Part shown: positions 7,414-13,724 of the stretch, in pieces
Layout of the letters: every line of letters begins with the position of its first letter
Position numbering within the stretch: position 1 is the stretch's first letter
Virus record (IMG/VR): IMGVR_UViG_3300037319_000024
Span: 1-21,276 of that record
Length of the DNA stretch: 21,276 nt
Reading direction: 5' to 3' (one strand)
DNA from: a virus
Program-made: the position numbers and the translations under genes
The notes under the pieces: model-generated
Databases searched by the model: none
What the model saw: the letters and a program-made list of their open reading frames with translations, nothing else
Told to the model about the DNA's origin: nothing

Positions 7414-7793
7414 TGCTGCATCTCCTTCAGTTTAGCGATGTAGTGTTTGCCCTTACCTGCATCGTCGCTGTCCTTCTTGCCTTGGCGTAGGGCATACTTG
7501 ATGATGCTGGCTTTTAGGAACCCGATAAACTCCTCGGGGGTGAGCACAGCTTCCATTACGTCCCATGGCTGCAGGAACATGTCTTTGTAGTGAGAGCCCC
7601 CCACCTGCGTAGAGTTCGCGCTTGCAACGTCGACACTAAAGCGCCAATTTTCAGATGATATGCGGGCGAATATGTCGTGTACAAACTGGCGGGGGTACCC
7701 CAGCTCTAAAACTACTTCTTCGATAGTCGCTTGGCGGTTATCCACGAGGTATTGCCACACGTGGGTTTCTCTTTCGTTGAATGAGATGGTCAT
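7410..7793 (-). CDS. DUF3310 protein (T7 gp1.7-like) with N-terminal winged-helix-like region
   Basis: Residues 64-127 match DUF3310, the family of the T7 gp1.7 nucleotide kinase. They include VGGSHYKDM (64-72), LQPWDVMEAV (75-84), FIGFLKASIIKYALRQGKKD (89-108) and GKGKHYIAKLKEM. These proteins act on nucleotide pools or phage DNA synthesis; whether this one has kinase activity is not known. Residues 1-60 are an extra domain with a helix-turn-helix look (TIEEVVLELGYPRQFVHDI, 23-41). The start overlaps the upstream stop as ATGA with AAGGA nearby. Confidence 0.85.
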   Translation of the reverse strand: MTISFNERETHVWQYLVDNRQATIEEVVLELGYPRQFVHDIFARISSENWRFSVDVASANSTQVGGSHYKDMFLQPWDVMEAVLTPEEFIGFLKASIIKYALRQGKKDSDDAGKGKHYIAKLKEMQQ

Positions 7794-7984
7794 ATTTTGT
7801 ATCCTTCTTTCCTGCGGTTGCTCACAAATTGTGTCAGGTCGTCCTTGGCATGTTGGTATCGCTGATTAACGGAAGGGGATGCGTCCTCGCTCCTGTTAAT
7901 CGCTTGGTGCTGCCAGAAATCTGCCTGCTGTCTCAGGAATCGTAGCTCTGCTTCGAGGGCGGGAGTCAGTTTGTCGTCGTGCAT
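7790..7984 (-). CDS. Small helical protein, unknown
   Basis: The product is 64 residues from ATG 7984, which overlaps the upstream stop as TAATG; the longer frame to 8056 lies inside that gene. The sequence is charged and helical (LEAELRFLRQQADFWQHQAI), with a second helix around YQHAKDDLTQFVSNRRK. It could be a small DNA- or protein-binding helical hairpin. I see no family motif. Its last codons carry the ribosome binding site of the DUF3310 gene. Confidence 0.65.
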   Translation of the reverse strand: MHDDKLTPALEAELRFLRQQADFWQHQAINRSEDASPSVNQRYQHAKDDLTQFVSNRRKEGYKI

Positions 7985-8502
7985 TAGGCTGAGAACCACG
8001 CAGCGTCTGGGGCCCATAGAACATGAGACGCCTTCTCCTGAGTTCCTCGGGCCCACACTTGTGCCTTGGCAACTTCCCCTGTCATGTGCATACGGCTCAA
8101 GGTCTTCTGCATGTGTAGGTCGGCCTCACCTAGCGCAGTGGCCAGCGCGGGTGCTGTTTGCGGGAACGCATTATTCTCGACGTCGAAGTAGTCGATGATC
8201 CGGTCTTCTAGCTTGGCTACCTCCACACGTGGCGTCGGCGCTGCAGCGGGCGTTTCAGTCATACGTGCGGCGTCGGCTACAGATGCCCCTACAGCTTTCC
8301 ACGGGGTTTCTGGACGGTTGCCAGCGAAGTTAGGGAGCATGGTTAGCTCCCGCGTCTGGTCTTCTTCGATGCCGTGTTTGCGGGCAACCCTTGCAGCGAT
8401 GAACACTTGTTCTCCGGTAGATACGCGGATGCCAAAGGTTGTAAGGGTTTCCAGCTGTGTTTCGATGTACACTGGTTCGGTAATCATAGTGTTGGCAGTC
8501 AT
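7984..8502 (-). CDS. Protein with cold-shock/OB-like N-terminus and winged-helix-like C-terminus
   Basis: This 172-residue protein has an N-terminal beta-rich region (TFGIRVSTGEQVFIAARVAR, 23-42), which looks like a small barrel. An Ala/Pro-rich linker (about 75-95) follows. The C-terminal region (from VEVAKLEDRIIDYFDVENN to the end) has the helix-helix-wing rhythm of a winged helix, with ALATALGEADLHMQKTLSRM as the putative recognition part. A DNA- or RNA-binding regulator is the most natural reading, but no named family is certain. The start has AAGGA upstream. Confidence 0.7.
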   Translation of the reverse strand: MTANTMITEPVYIETQLETLTTFGIRVSTGEQVFIAARVARKHGIEEDQTRELTMLPNFAGNRPETPWKAVGASVADAARMTETPAAAPTPRVEVAKLEDRIIDYFDVENNAFPQTAPALATALGEADLHMQKTLSRMHMTGEVAKAQVWARGTQEKASHVLWAPDAAWFSA

Positions 8503-8530
8503 AGTAATAGTCCTTCGGGGCTGGGTGTGT

Positions 8531-8830
8531 TTATATATTTGTCCACGCGGAGAGCACTTCTTCAGTGTCGTGCATGTTCGTTTCGTTTACGATCCAATCA
8601 AATCCTCCTGCGGTCTTGATGTCTTCCAAGTTCTTCTGCTGCAGTGCGGTAGTCTTACCCTTCCCCGCCTTACATTCGATACCGAAGAACAATCCTTTGT
8701 AGCATGCAACTATGTCAGGTACGCCGCTGCGCCCAAAACCACCCGTAACGGGGTAGAAGTAGTAGGCCCCCATCTTCTTCAGGTAGTTAGTCACTACTTT
8801 TTTGACCTTAGCTTCGGGTGTCATCGCCAT
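8531..8830 (-). CDS. VRR-NUC domain nuclease
   Basis: From ATG 8830 (GGAGAAAT upstream; the longer frame to 8896 is not preferred) the 99-residue protein is a stand-alone VRR-NUC domain. GVPDIVACYKG (36-46) has the catalytic D39, GIECKAGKGKTT (50-61) has E52 and K54, and LQQKNL follows. By family knowledge these are structure-specific PD-(D/E)XK nucleases that cleave branched DNA such as Holliday junctions, useful for resolving phage replication intermediates. A copy of the dispersed palindrome lies inside the gene and encodes VVTNY at 12-16. Confidence 0.93.
   Translation of the reverse strand: MAMTPEAKVKKVVTNYLKKMGAYYFYPVTGGFGRSGVPDIVACYKGLFFGIECKAGKGKTTALQQKNLEDIKTAGGFDWIVNETNMHDTEEVLSAWTNI
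8783..8797. repeat. Dispersed palindrome copy 2 (GTAGTTAGTCACTAC)
   Basis: Inside the VRR-NUC gene, read as VVTNY in the coding phase. Middle five bases are TAGTC. Confidence 0.75.
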
Positions 8831-8878
8831 TATATTTCTCCGTTTGTCGTAGTAACTGGTTTCTGTAATTGTGTATGA

Positions 8879-8892
8879 GGGGCCGTAGCCCC
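8879..8892 (-). other. Short hairpin with UACG tetraloop
   Basis: On the leftward transcript GGGGC and GCCCC enclose UACG closed by a C-G pair, one of the very stable UNCG tetraloops. It lies in the 85-base gap before the VRR-NUC gene, next to a palindrome copy. There is no U-tract after it, so RNA stabilisation, processing or translation control is more likely than termination. Confidence 0.5.
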
Positions 8893-8897
8893 CCACG

Positions 8898-8912
8898 GTA
8901 GTGACTCACTAC
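8898..8912. repeat. Dispersed palindrome copy 3 (GTAGTGACTCACTAC, perfect arms)
   Basis: Intergenic, 3 bases beyond the stop of the small gene 8916-9182 and just ahead of the tetraloop hairpin. The centre GACTC is a GANTC site. Confidence 0.9.
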
Positions 8913-8915
8913 CTA

Positions 8916-9182
8916 TTATAGGTGTACCCAATACGTTGATGCGTCGATCCTTCGACCTACACCTTCCACCGGTTCAATCGGCGGGGTGGGGTCTATCATC
9001 ATTAGGGTAGCAACACGCTCTTGTACCCAAAGGGGTGCCTGTTGTATACTATCGTATAGTCCTAGAGCTGACGTGTCAACGCTTAGGAGCTCAAAAGCCA
9101 TTATTTCTACCTCATTCGTAGTGGGATGTACTGTCACGCGGTACGTGATGTCATTGCTTGCGCTCACAGGGTTACTGCTCAC
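8916..9182 (-). CDS. Small unknown phage protein
   Basis: The frame ends at 8916. Two starts are possible: GTG 9182, overlapping the upstream gene by 11 bases without a visible ribosome binding site (88 residues), or ATG 9101 with GAGG 8 bases upstream (61 residues). I list the longer form because ITYRVTVHPTTNEVEIMAFE reads like a natural beta hairpin, but the shorter one has the better initiation signal. The rest is helical with a Pro-rich turn (IDPTPPIEPVEG). No function is recognised. Confidence 0.55.
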   Translation of the reverse strand: MSSNPVSASNDITYRVTVHPTTNEVEIMAFELLSVDTSALGLYDSIQQAPLWVQERVATLMMIDPTPPIEPVEGVGRRIDASTYWVHL

Positions 9183-10047
9183 TCAAGTAGAACACATTGT
9201 CGGCTATCTTGAGTCCAACACCTGCAACGTAATGGCCTTCTTCGACCATAGACAGCACCGAGATACCCCCTAATATACTTTCGGGTAGTTCCTCCTGTGC
9301 GTAGTCAAACGAGGTACTCCAATCCACGCCGTAAAGACTTCGATCATTGTCCACGTTATTGAACCCACGGAAACGTGTACTGTCGCCAACTGTGTAAGCC
9401 TCGACAAACGTATGCTTTCTATCCGTAAGTTGTTTACTGTCGGCCAACTCCTCCAGTGCAGAATACGATGCGCGGAGGTCAGCTTCCAACTCCTTGTTGA
9501 TGAACTTATGGCCTGAGTTGAGCATGGTCTGCAGTTCGACCTGTAACGCACTAGGGGTACGCATGCGGTATGTGCTAGAGGGGAACAGGTTAAACTCCCC
9601 AGTGTTTACCACTTTGCTGTATGCCAATGTAGCCGCGGCCTTCACCGTAGACAGCTTGTCGTAGAACCCTGATTGCGCTTGTCCTATCACCTGACGCGCC
9701 GTCAACGGACGTAGGTACTTCATCGCGTTCTTGACACCCTTGGCTCGATGCAGGGTGCTAGATATGTATCTCCTTTCACCGTGCTGGTACTTGCTGTTCT
9801 GTATATTCGGTGAGAATACAGAGTACCGTTTCCCACCGTCACGATTGCTGTGGTCCGCATAGCATATCCAACCCATGATGTATGTGTCTTGTGGTCGGTA
9901 CACGTACATGGATGAATCGCACCTGCGAGCCGTGTGCAGCCCACGAACAGCAGCTTTGAGGTCATTTGCCATATCCAGCACCCCGAAATTCTCATTGCCT
10001 AGATTCTCGTTGGCTTTGATGCTCTGTACTAATTCTAAGTGTAGCAT
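9172..10047 (-). CDS. Conserved-type phage protein of unknown function
   Basis: This 291-residue, Tyr- and Ser-rich soluble protein has no signal or membrane segment. The N-terminal half (MYVYRPQDTYIMGWICYAD, around 47-65) looks beta-rich; residues about 180-225 are helical and charged. I do not recognise a family. It overlaps its upstream partner as TAATG, with GGGAGG upstream, so the two are made together and may form a complex or share a process. It has no catalytic motif that I can name. Confidence 0.75.
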   Translation of the reverse strand: MLHLELVQSIKANENLGNENFGVLDMANDLKAAVRGLHTARRCDSSMYVYRPQDTYIMGWICYADHSNRDGGKRYSVFSPNIQNSKYQHGERRYISSTLHRAKGVKNAMKYLRPLTARQVIGQAQSGFYDKLSTVKAAATLAYSKVVNTGEFNLFPSSTYRMRTPSALQVELQTMLNSGHKFINKELEADLRASYSALEELADSKQLTDRKHTFVEAYTVGDSTRFRGFNNVDNDRSLYGVDWSTSFDYAQEELPESILGGISVLSMVEEGHYVAGVGLKIADNVFYLSEQ

Positions 10048-11096
10048 TATTTATTTCCTCCCTTAACAAATCCTAGTTGGTTGTTGATGAATGTGTTGAA
10101 ACGTACCCGCACAAGGGACAAGTCCTGCTTAGTTTGTACTGTTTTCGTGTAGTATTCCGTGTTCAGACCCCACGTCTGGTCAGTGCAGTTCCCTGCAAAC
10201 ACTACCCAGAACGCTAGTCGCAAGTCGTGTCCGCCATCGCGCACGATGGCACGTGCCATAGAAGCCCGCCCAATGTGCGATTGGCTGAAAGTAAGGATAT
10301 GAAGTTCAGCCTCGCGCGCGCGCCGATAGTCCTCGTCCTCTAGTGGTAGTAGGGGTGACACGGCCATACCCCACTCAAAGAACTTATTGATGTCGTCCTT
10401 GAACTTGGCTTTAGCTTCTTTGTCCACATAAGGTTTCCGCGGTTCCTGCAGGCCGGTGCCTTCGACGTGCTGCCATTCGCTGTTGTCCTTGCGGCGAAAC
10501 ACAACCGCAGAGTTATCGTCGCGGAGCCTAATAAACTTAACTATCTTACTCATCCAATTACTAGAGGGCTTGACTTGGTACGCCTCGTACACCCGTCGCG
10601 GCGTGGTGCGTACTTTAGCTAGGTAGTGGGTAGTCGTAGGACCATTACCCTGATACTGACCCACGTCCCTCACCGTAAGGCGTTGGGTACCCGCCTGTGT
10701 AGTGAAGAGCATATACGCGGGGGTGTGGCGGCTTAGAAAAGCGTTGTGGGCTTCGTGAACACCCGGCCCCCACCCATTACGGATGGTTACTTGGTCTGTG
10801 CCGTCACGAAGTCTACGCCACACGACGGGTGCGTACTTCTCCAGCGTCTTGTTTACAGCGGGAACATTATAGAGCACGTACCCATAATCGGGGTACACAC
10901 TATCACCGAATGTAAATCCGAAGGTTAGTGCGTAGCAGTTGGCGCTGATCTTAACGATGCGTTCGTACTTACGACTGCGATCCCCGATAGGGCGTATGTC
11001 TTTGCCTACGTTGCCTCTACCACGCACGGGCGCGATGTTATTGTAGTGAGCCACTACCTCGGCGAAAGTAGAGTAGTTTGAAAATGTTAGTGCCAT
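10047..11096 (-). CDS. Conserved-type phage protein of unknown function (related in layout to 14639-15388)
   Basis: The protein has 349 residues with a basic N-terminal segment (RPIGDRSRKYERIVKI, 35-50). A DGT-x-x-VTIRNGWG-type stretch, then HEAHNAFLSRHTP, resembles a segment common in phage proteins where D-G and T...F.P elements follow short beta strands. The gene at 14639-15388 shows a similar order (RRIKGKANSK, HHTEVVIW, STDAFASAFMP). It could be a nucleic-acid-binding early protein, but that is only an inference. The palindrome at 11043-11057 encodes VVAHY (14-18). The start has AGGAGA upstream. Confidence 0.75.
   Translation of the reverse strand: MALTFSNYSTFAEVVAHYNNIAPVRGRGNVGKDIRPIGDRSRKYERIVKISANCYALTFGFTFGDSVYPDYGYVLYNVPAVNKTLEKYAPVVWRRLRDGTDQVTIRNGWGPGVHEAHNAFLSRHTPAYMLFTTQAGTQRLTVRDVGQYQGNGPTTTHYLAKVRTTPRRVYEAYQVKPSSNWMSKIVKFIRLRDDNSAVVFRRKDNSEWQHVEGTGLQEPRKPYVDKEAKAKFKDDINKFFEWGMAVSPLLPLEDEDYRRAREAELHILTFSQSHIGRASMARAIVRDGGHDLRLAFWVVFAGNCTDQTWGLNTEYYTKTVQTKQDLSLVRVRFNTFINNQLGFVKGGNK
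11043..11057. repeat. Dispersed palindrome copy 4 (GTAGTGAGCCACTAC)
   Basis: Inside the 5' end of the 349-residue protein gene, about 40 bases after its start codon, read as VVAHY. Identical to copies 5 and 6. Middle bases GAGCC. Confidence 0.85.
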
Positions 11097-11118
11097 TGGC
11101 TAGTCTCCTGTTGCTTGA

Positions 11119-11472
11119 TTAAGTAGTCTGGGTTTCTTCGTACGCATCCAATACTATTTCGGCCACGTACTCTGCGACAGTTCCGCATCCGCATTTCTCT
11201 GCCTCGTCAAATAGCCACTGCGCTTGGTCCACTGACAGCGCGGCTTTTACCTCCTTGAACGAACCCCAAGTCAGCGGCGACTTGCGGAACACTGCGTCCA
11301 AAGTCTTGACCCGAGGTGTGCAGTCACCGCTTTTTCGCCCTCTGCATATGGTCATAATGACAGACTTTTGTTCGACACCCGTATGTGCTGAAATCTCACC
11401 TGCCGAATGTCCTTCGTTGGCCATCGCCCAGATAGTTCTCGTCGCGGGGTGTAGTTTGCGGTTATCGGTCAT
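11119..11472 (-). CDS. HTH DNA-binding protein, paralogue of the gene at 6621-7046
   Basis: The 117-residue protein has an N-terminal helix-turn-helix (TRTIWAMANEGHSAGEISAH, 12-31, then VEQKSVIMTICRGRKSGD). Its C-terminal part ends CGTVAEYVAEIVLDAYEE. Layout and the EIS/AEY/DAY landmarks match the protein at 6621-7046, so the two are paralogues that have diverged strongly. The start has GGGGAGAA upstream. A phage regulator, possibly binding the dispersed palindromes as a dimer, is a testable idea. Confidence 0.75.
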   Translation of the reverse strand: MTDNRKLHPATRTIWAMANEGHSAGEISAHTGVEQKSVIMTICRGRKSGDCTPRVKTLDAVFRKSPLTWGSFKEVKAALSVDQAQWLFDEAEKCGCGTVAEYVAEIVLDAYEETQTT

Positions 11473-11489
11473 TCCGGTTCTCCCCTTGT

Positions 11490-11711
11490 TCAGCTTTTGA
11501 AATGCGATTGCGAAATCACAGCCTTTAGCGCCACAACCTCTGCAACCATGCGCTGCGAAACCTTGAATTGCTCAACAGTACCATCGCGCTCATATTCAGC
11601 GTCAATAAAACCCATTGCTGCAATGGCACTCTCTAATGCGTCGATTTGGCCAAGCACCCGATTGTGAGCGCGACCATCTTCTAAAAATGCAATATATTCA
11701 TCTGTCGTCAT
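11490..11711 (-). CDS. Small helical protein, unknown
   Basis: The 73-residue product starts at ATG 11711 after AGGAGAAACCGAA, a good ribosome binding site. It is mostly helical: a first helix around TTDEYIAFLEDGRAHNRVLG, a second around QIDALESAIAAMG and a third VSQRMVAEVVALKAVI. It may form a small helical bundle. This is the last gene of the small-gene accessory block. No family is recognised. Confidence 0.6.
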   Translation of the reverse strand: MTTDEYIAFLEDGRAHNRVLGQIDALESAIAAMGFIDAEYERDGTVEQFKVSQRMVAEVVALKAVISQSHFKS

Positions 11712-11773
11712 TTCGGTTTCTCCTATTTATGTTGTGCGGTTTATCCGTGTTCATCCCAACCGTGCTTATTTTC

Positions 11774-11965
11774 CTAATGCGGCTTGTCTTTCAGTGGGTG
11801 GCGTGAGGCTCTAAGGCCCGCCACATAACCCGCGTTAAATGGGTCATAATGCCATCCAGAGCCGTCAATCCAATGCGCCAGAGATATGAGGAAATCGGCT
11901 ATTCTAGCCCGCAGCTCAGATGCAAGCATCCCTTCGCGGTCTATCCTGTCGTTGTGGTTAATCAT
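11774..11965 (-). CDS. Small protein sharing its N-terminus with the gene at 12146-12262
   Basis: I use ATG 11965, with AGGAGA upstream; the frame opens further but inside the neighbouring gene. The 63-residue protein begins MINHNDRIDREGM, encoded by DNA that is 33/34 identical to the start of the gene at 12146-12262. Its C-terminal part (HWIDGSGWHYDPFNAGYVAG) is unique. It ends with TAG; ten more codons follow in frame before the next stop. The function is unknown. Confidence 0.6.
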   Translation of the reverse strand: MINHNDRIDREGMLASELRARIADFLISLAHWIDGSGWHYDPFNAGYVAGLRASRHPLKDKPH

Positions 11966-11968
11966 TTT
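11935..11968. repeat. Direct repeat copy A (34 bases, gene start)
   Basis: 33 of 34 bases match 12231-12264. Beyond a 15-base insertion (11920-11934) the similarity continues at 11906-11919. It covers a ribosome-binding/start region and the first codons, marking a partial gene duplication. Confidence 0.9.
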
Positions 11969-11975
11969 GTCTCTC

Positions 11976-12158
11976 CTATTGTGAACAGTTTTTAACAATC
12001 GTGTAGACTTCACCACGCCACTCAACATAGCGGACCCGAAGATCACCGACGACCTCGCCATCAAGGTCTTGACCCATCTTTGAGGCAAGCCAAAGCCGTA
12101 TCGGTGAAACACCCAAAGACCGGATACTGGCACGGCATCTTATTCCTACGTCGAGCAT
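11976..12158 (-). CDS. Small unknown protein
   Basis: The ATG at 12158 has CGAGG 9 bases upstream and lies 13 bases inside the end of the preceding gene. The 60-residue product ends in a beta-rich segment (DLRVRYVEWRGEVYTIVKN), which reads like a small barrel. The first 30 residues are less protein-like (SIRSLGVSPIRLWLASK). Another frame is open over the same DNA but lacks a start codon. Stop at 11976 and the next ribosome binding site are adjacent. Confidence 0.5.
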   Translation of the reverse strand: MLDVGIRCRASIRSLGVSPIRLWLASKMGQDLDGEVVGDLRVRYVEWRGEVYTIVKNCSQ

Positions 12159-12262
12159 CGTTCAGTGCCTCGTATTGTGTATAAGTCCACGTTAGCCTCC
12201 TTTAAATTTTGTGCTTTAGCCCGCATCTCATCGCGGTCTATTCTGTCGTTGTGGTTAATCAT
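12146..12262 (-). CDS. 38-residue protein, probable truncated duplicate of 11774-11965 type
   Basis: The short frame starts at ATG 12262 with GGGGAGAAG upstream and overlaps the previous gene by 8 bases. It begins MINHNDRIDRDEMRAKA, a near copy of the start of the protein at 11774-11965 but lacking five codons. It then continues into unrelated sequence ending GTERCST. It is either a very small gene or the remnant left by a partial duplication. A strong internal AAAGGAGG at 12194-12201 suggests translation signals are kept. Confidence 0.45.
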   Translation of the reverse strand: MINHNDRIDRDEMRAKAQNLKEANVDLYTIRGTERCST

Positions 12263-12264
12263 TT
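12231..12264. repeat. Direct repeat copy B (34 bases, gene start)
   Basis: Partner of 11935-11968, with one mismatch. Upstream similarity continues immediately at 12217-12230 without the 15-base insertion seen in copy A. Confidence 0.9.
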
Positions 12265-12584
12265 GCTTCTCCCCTAAACGCTGCCATAATTTGCGCGACG
12301 TGGTGCGCTTGGGCTGCGGCTTTGGCAGTGTTGTCATCATCATAGGAGCCTATGAAAGAACCACGGCAGATAAGCCCCACCATACCAGACGTTGTATCTG
12401 TTAGATGATAATTTTTTTCCCCACTGCTACGACACATGCACATGTTCGCATACCAAACCAACGGCACCACCATGTCAGGCAACGCTGTGATGATTTCGTC
12501 GGCCGTATACTGTGCATCTGAACGGTTCCAAGGATAACCCATCTCCATCAAAACAATTTGTGCAATCTCATCCCTCATACTCAT
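12255..12584 (-). CDS. Small unknown phage protein
   Basis: The start ATG 12584 overlaps the upstream stop as ATGA. The 109-residue protein begins with MRDEIAQIVLMEMGYPW, a helix. YTADEIITALPDMVVPLVWY and a cysteine pair in NMCMCRSS follow. An alanine-rich helix (AKAAAQAHHVAQIMAAFRG) closes it. The opening pattern (IAQ-I..., TADEIITAL) resembles small phage proteins found in accessory regions of temperate alphaproteobacterial phages. No enzymatic motif is visible. Confidence 0.65.
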   Translation of the reverse strand: MSMRDEIAQIVLMEMGYPWNRSDAQYTADEIITALPDMVVPLVWYANMCMCRSSGEKNYHLTDTTSGMVGLICRGSFIGSYDDDNTAKAAAQAHHVAQIMAAFRGEAND

Positions 12585-12757
12585 AACATGTAACGCCCTA
12601 TCCATTCACGTAACTCTTCAACGGTCGTCGCTTCCGACAGAGTACGCTTCTTCTGATCTATGAACGTCTCGTGTCCCTTATCAGCCCGCTCATATTTTAG
12701 CTGCTCGACACTTAGCACGTGGCCGAACGGGGTTTCTGGTACTGTGATCTTGGTCAT
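12581..12757 (-). CDS. Small unknown protein
   Basis: From ATG 12757 the product is 58 residues (MTKITVPETPFGHVLSVEQL ...), ending in a helix (VEELREWIGRYML). The frame opens to 12820, but that lies inside the upstream gene. The ribosome binding site is weak (AGAAAGATAG), so coupling to the preceding gene, whose stop is at 12759, is likely. The function is unknown. Confidence 0.55.
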   Translation of the reverse strand: MTKITVPETPFGHVLSVEQLKYERADKGHETFIDQKKRTLSEATTVEELREWIGRYML

Positions 12758-12758
12758 T

Positions 12759-13001
12759 CTATCTATCTTTCTGTAAAGCGTTTCTCGCCATTGTTTCGAT
12801 CTGGTCGCCCGATAATTCACTGCCCCTGCTTGCTAGAAACGCCAGAGCAGTAGACATTGCATCTCTCTGCCGAACAAGTTCACGCGCTATGTCAATAATC
12901 TCGCCGTATCCAGACCCGCTAATTCCGCGCCCGTCTGCAACATAATTGATAATCGGGTTGCATATTTTCTGCTCAACGGTCTTTTTACTTGTGTCAGTCA
13001 T
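12759..13001 (-). CDS. Small helical protein, unknown
   Basis: The 80-residue protein overlaps its upstream gene by 8 bases. It has a flexible GRGISGSGYGE turn (25-35), then two helices (IIDIARELVRQRDAMSTALA and ELSGDQIETMARNALQ). Small phage helical proteins of this sort are common in accessory regions. Function cannot be assigned. The start follows GAGAGTGAAAACC, a moderate ribosome binding site. Confidence 0.6.
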   Translation of the reverse strand: MTDTSKKTVEQKICNPIINYVADGRGISGSGYGEIIDIARELVRQRDAMSTALAFLASRGSELSGDQIETMARNALQKDR

Positions 13002-13320
13002 CGGTTTTCACTCTCTTTTGTGCGGGGTGGTGGACAGAAATGTATCCGTCAGGCAATTCTTTGGGGCAGCGGTAAAAAACGCTAATCACTACGCGGTCTT
13101 TATCAAACACAACCCAGTATTCAGGGAGCATCTCAACTTCCGTAAGTTGGTTGGTTGACAAGGTAGCGGTTCCGTCGGCTCTCCAACCGCCAATGTGCCA
13201 TTCACCTGAACGGCCTTGGGTAGCACCATGTACAGGTTTAGCACCTCCCCCATCGGTAGAATAAATACGCACCGGATTGCCTGCGGCGTTTTCGTAGGTT
13301 TTGTTAGTATCAACGATCAT
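12994..13320 (-). CDS. Small beta-rich phage protein
   Basis: The 108-residue protein overlaps the upstream stop as ATGA (13317-13320). It begins NKTYENAAGNPVRIY, then VHGATQGRSGEWHIGGWRADG and LTEVEMLPEYWVVF. The order 'name-the-value, G-x-x-G-x-W, ... D/N-L-x-E-V' is shared with the N-terminal part of the protein at 14158-14598 (GKQYQTRSGRAVTI ... QWTSEGRNN ... KDLIEV). I infer that the two share a small beta-barrel domain that recurs in phage accessory genes. Its function is unknown. Confidence 0.65.
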   Translation of the reverse strand: MIVDTNKTYENAAGNPVRIYSTDGGGAKPVHGATQGRSGEWHIGGWRADGTATLSTNQLTEVEMLPEYWVVFDKDRVVISVFYRCPKELPDGYISVHHPAQKRVKTDD

Positions 13321-13508
13321 CGGTCTGATCCTTTTGTCGGGGCGTCTACGATAACCAGCCGAGGCTCGTGGCGTACTTCGACCTCAGTGATCGGCACCCA
13401 ATCTCCGACACCGTTCAAAACCTGAATTTCATAACCGTCTGGCGTATCACCCTCGCCCTTACCTATTATCGTGTGTTGAACGACACGTATGCTCTTCGAT
13501 AAGTCCAT
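13317..13508 (-). CDS. Small beta-rich protein, unknown
   Basis: The 63-residue protein starts at ATG 13508 with AAGGAGAAAACTA upstream. The sequence is beta-rich (IRVVQHTIIG, GYEIQVLNGVGDWVPITEVEV, PRLVIVDA) and hydrophobic enough for a stable small barrel. Its upstream 20 bases are identical to those of the next gene to the right (13695-13714). The function is unknown. Confidence 0.6.
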   Translation of the reverse strand: MDLSKSIRVVQHTIIGKGEGDTPDGYEIQVLNGVGDWVPITEVEVRHEPRLVIVDAPTKGSDR

Positions 13509-13525
13509 TAGTTTTCTCCTTGGTT
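13506..13525. repeat. Repeated gene-boundary sequence, copy 1
   Basis: Twenty bases covering start codon and ribosome binding site (minus-strand reading AACCAAGGAGAAAACTAATG) are identical at 13695-13714; the core CTCCTTGGTT recurs at 14606-14615. Confidence 0.85.
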
Positions 13526-13535
13526 AGAGTTACGA

Positions 13536-13697
13536 TTACATGTTCTTTAGAGCGAACAGTGCATTGCGAGTTGGAGTGTCTTCTATTTTGCTAAGAGCAT
13601 CCGCAAACTCAGCTTCCCAACATCTTTTGCGGTGGGCCCAGATGCCTTCTTCAGGGTCTCGTTCCACGAGTTGAGTTGTTCTTACTGGGAATTTCAT
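13536..13697 (-). CDS. 53-residue protein of unknown function
   Basis: This short gene is found by direct translation: ATG 13697, stop TAA at 13536, with AAGGAGAAAACTA as ribosome binding site. The product (MKFPVRTTQLVERDPEEGIW ... TPTRNALFALKNM) is charged and helical in its second half (KRCWEAEFADALSKI). It fills the otherwise empty space between two clear genes, and the upstream leader is identical to that of the following gene; both support it being real. No family is recognised. Confidence 0.65.
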   Translation of the reverse strand: MKFPVRTTQLVERDPEEGIWAHRKRCWEAEFADALSKIEDTPTRNALFALKNM

Positions 13698-13714
13698 TAG
13701 TTTTCTCCTTGGTT
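13695..13714. repeat. Repeated gene-boundary sequence, copy 2
   Basis: Identical to 13506-13525; see that entry. The flanking bases then differ, so the identity is confined to the start/ribosome-binding segment. Confidence 0.85.
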
Positions 13715-13724
13715 TGTTTTTAGG

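Noticed and set aside
10861-10869. GGAACATTA inside the 349-residue protein gene
   Set aside because: A single isolated copy in coding sequence, expected occasionally by chance and not part of the array.
11744-11776. Ten open codons after the TAG of the 63-residue gene, suggesting stop readthrough
   Set aside because: Short, no readthrough context or conserved sequence visible, and the ribosome binding site of the next gene follows normally.
12080-12210. A second open frame over 11976-12158 with protein-like sequence (EALNDARRNK)
   Set aside because: It lacks an ATG, GTG or TTG start with a ribosome binding site; the frame with ATG 12158 is preferred, though a frameshift remains possible.
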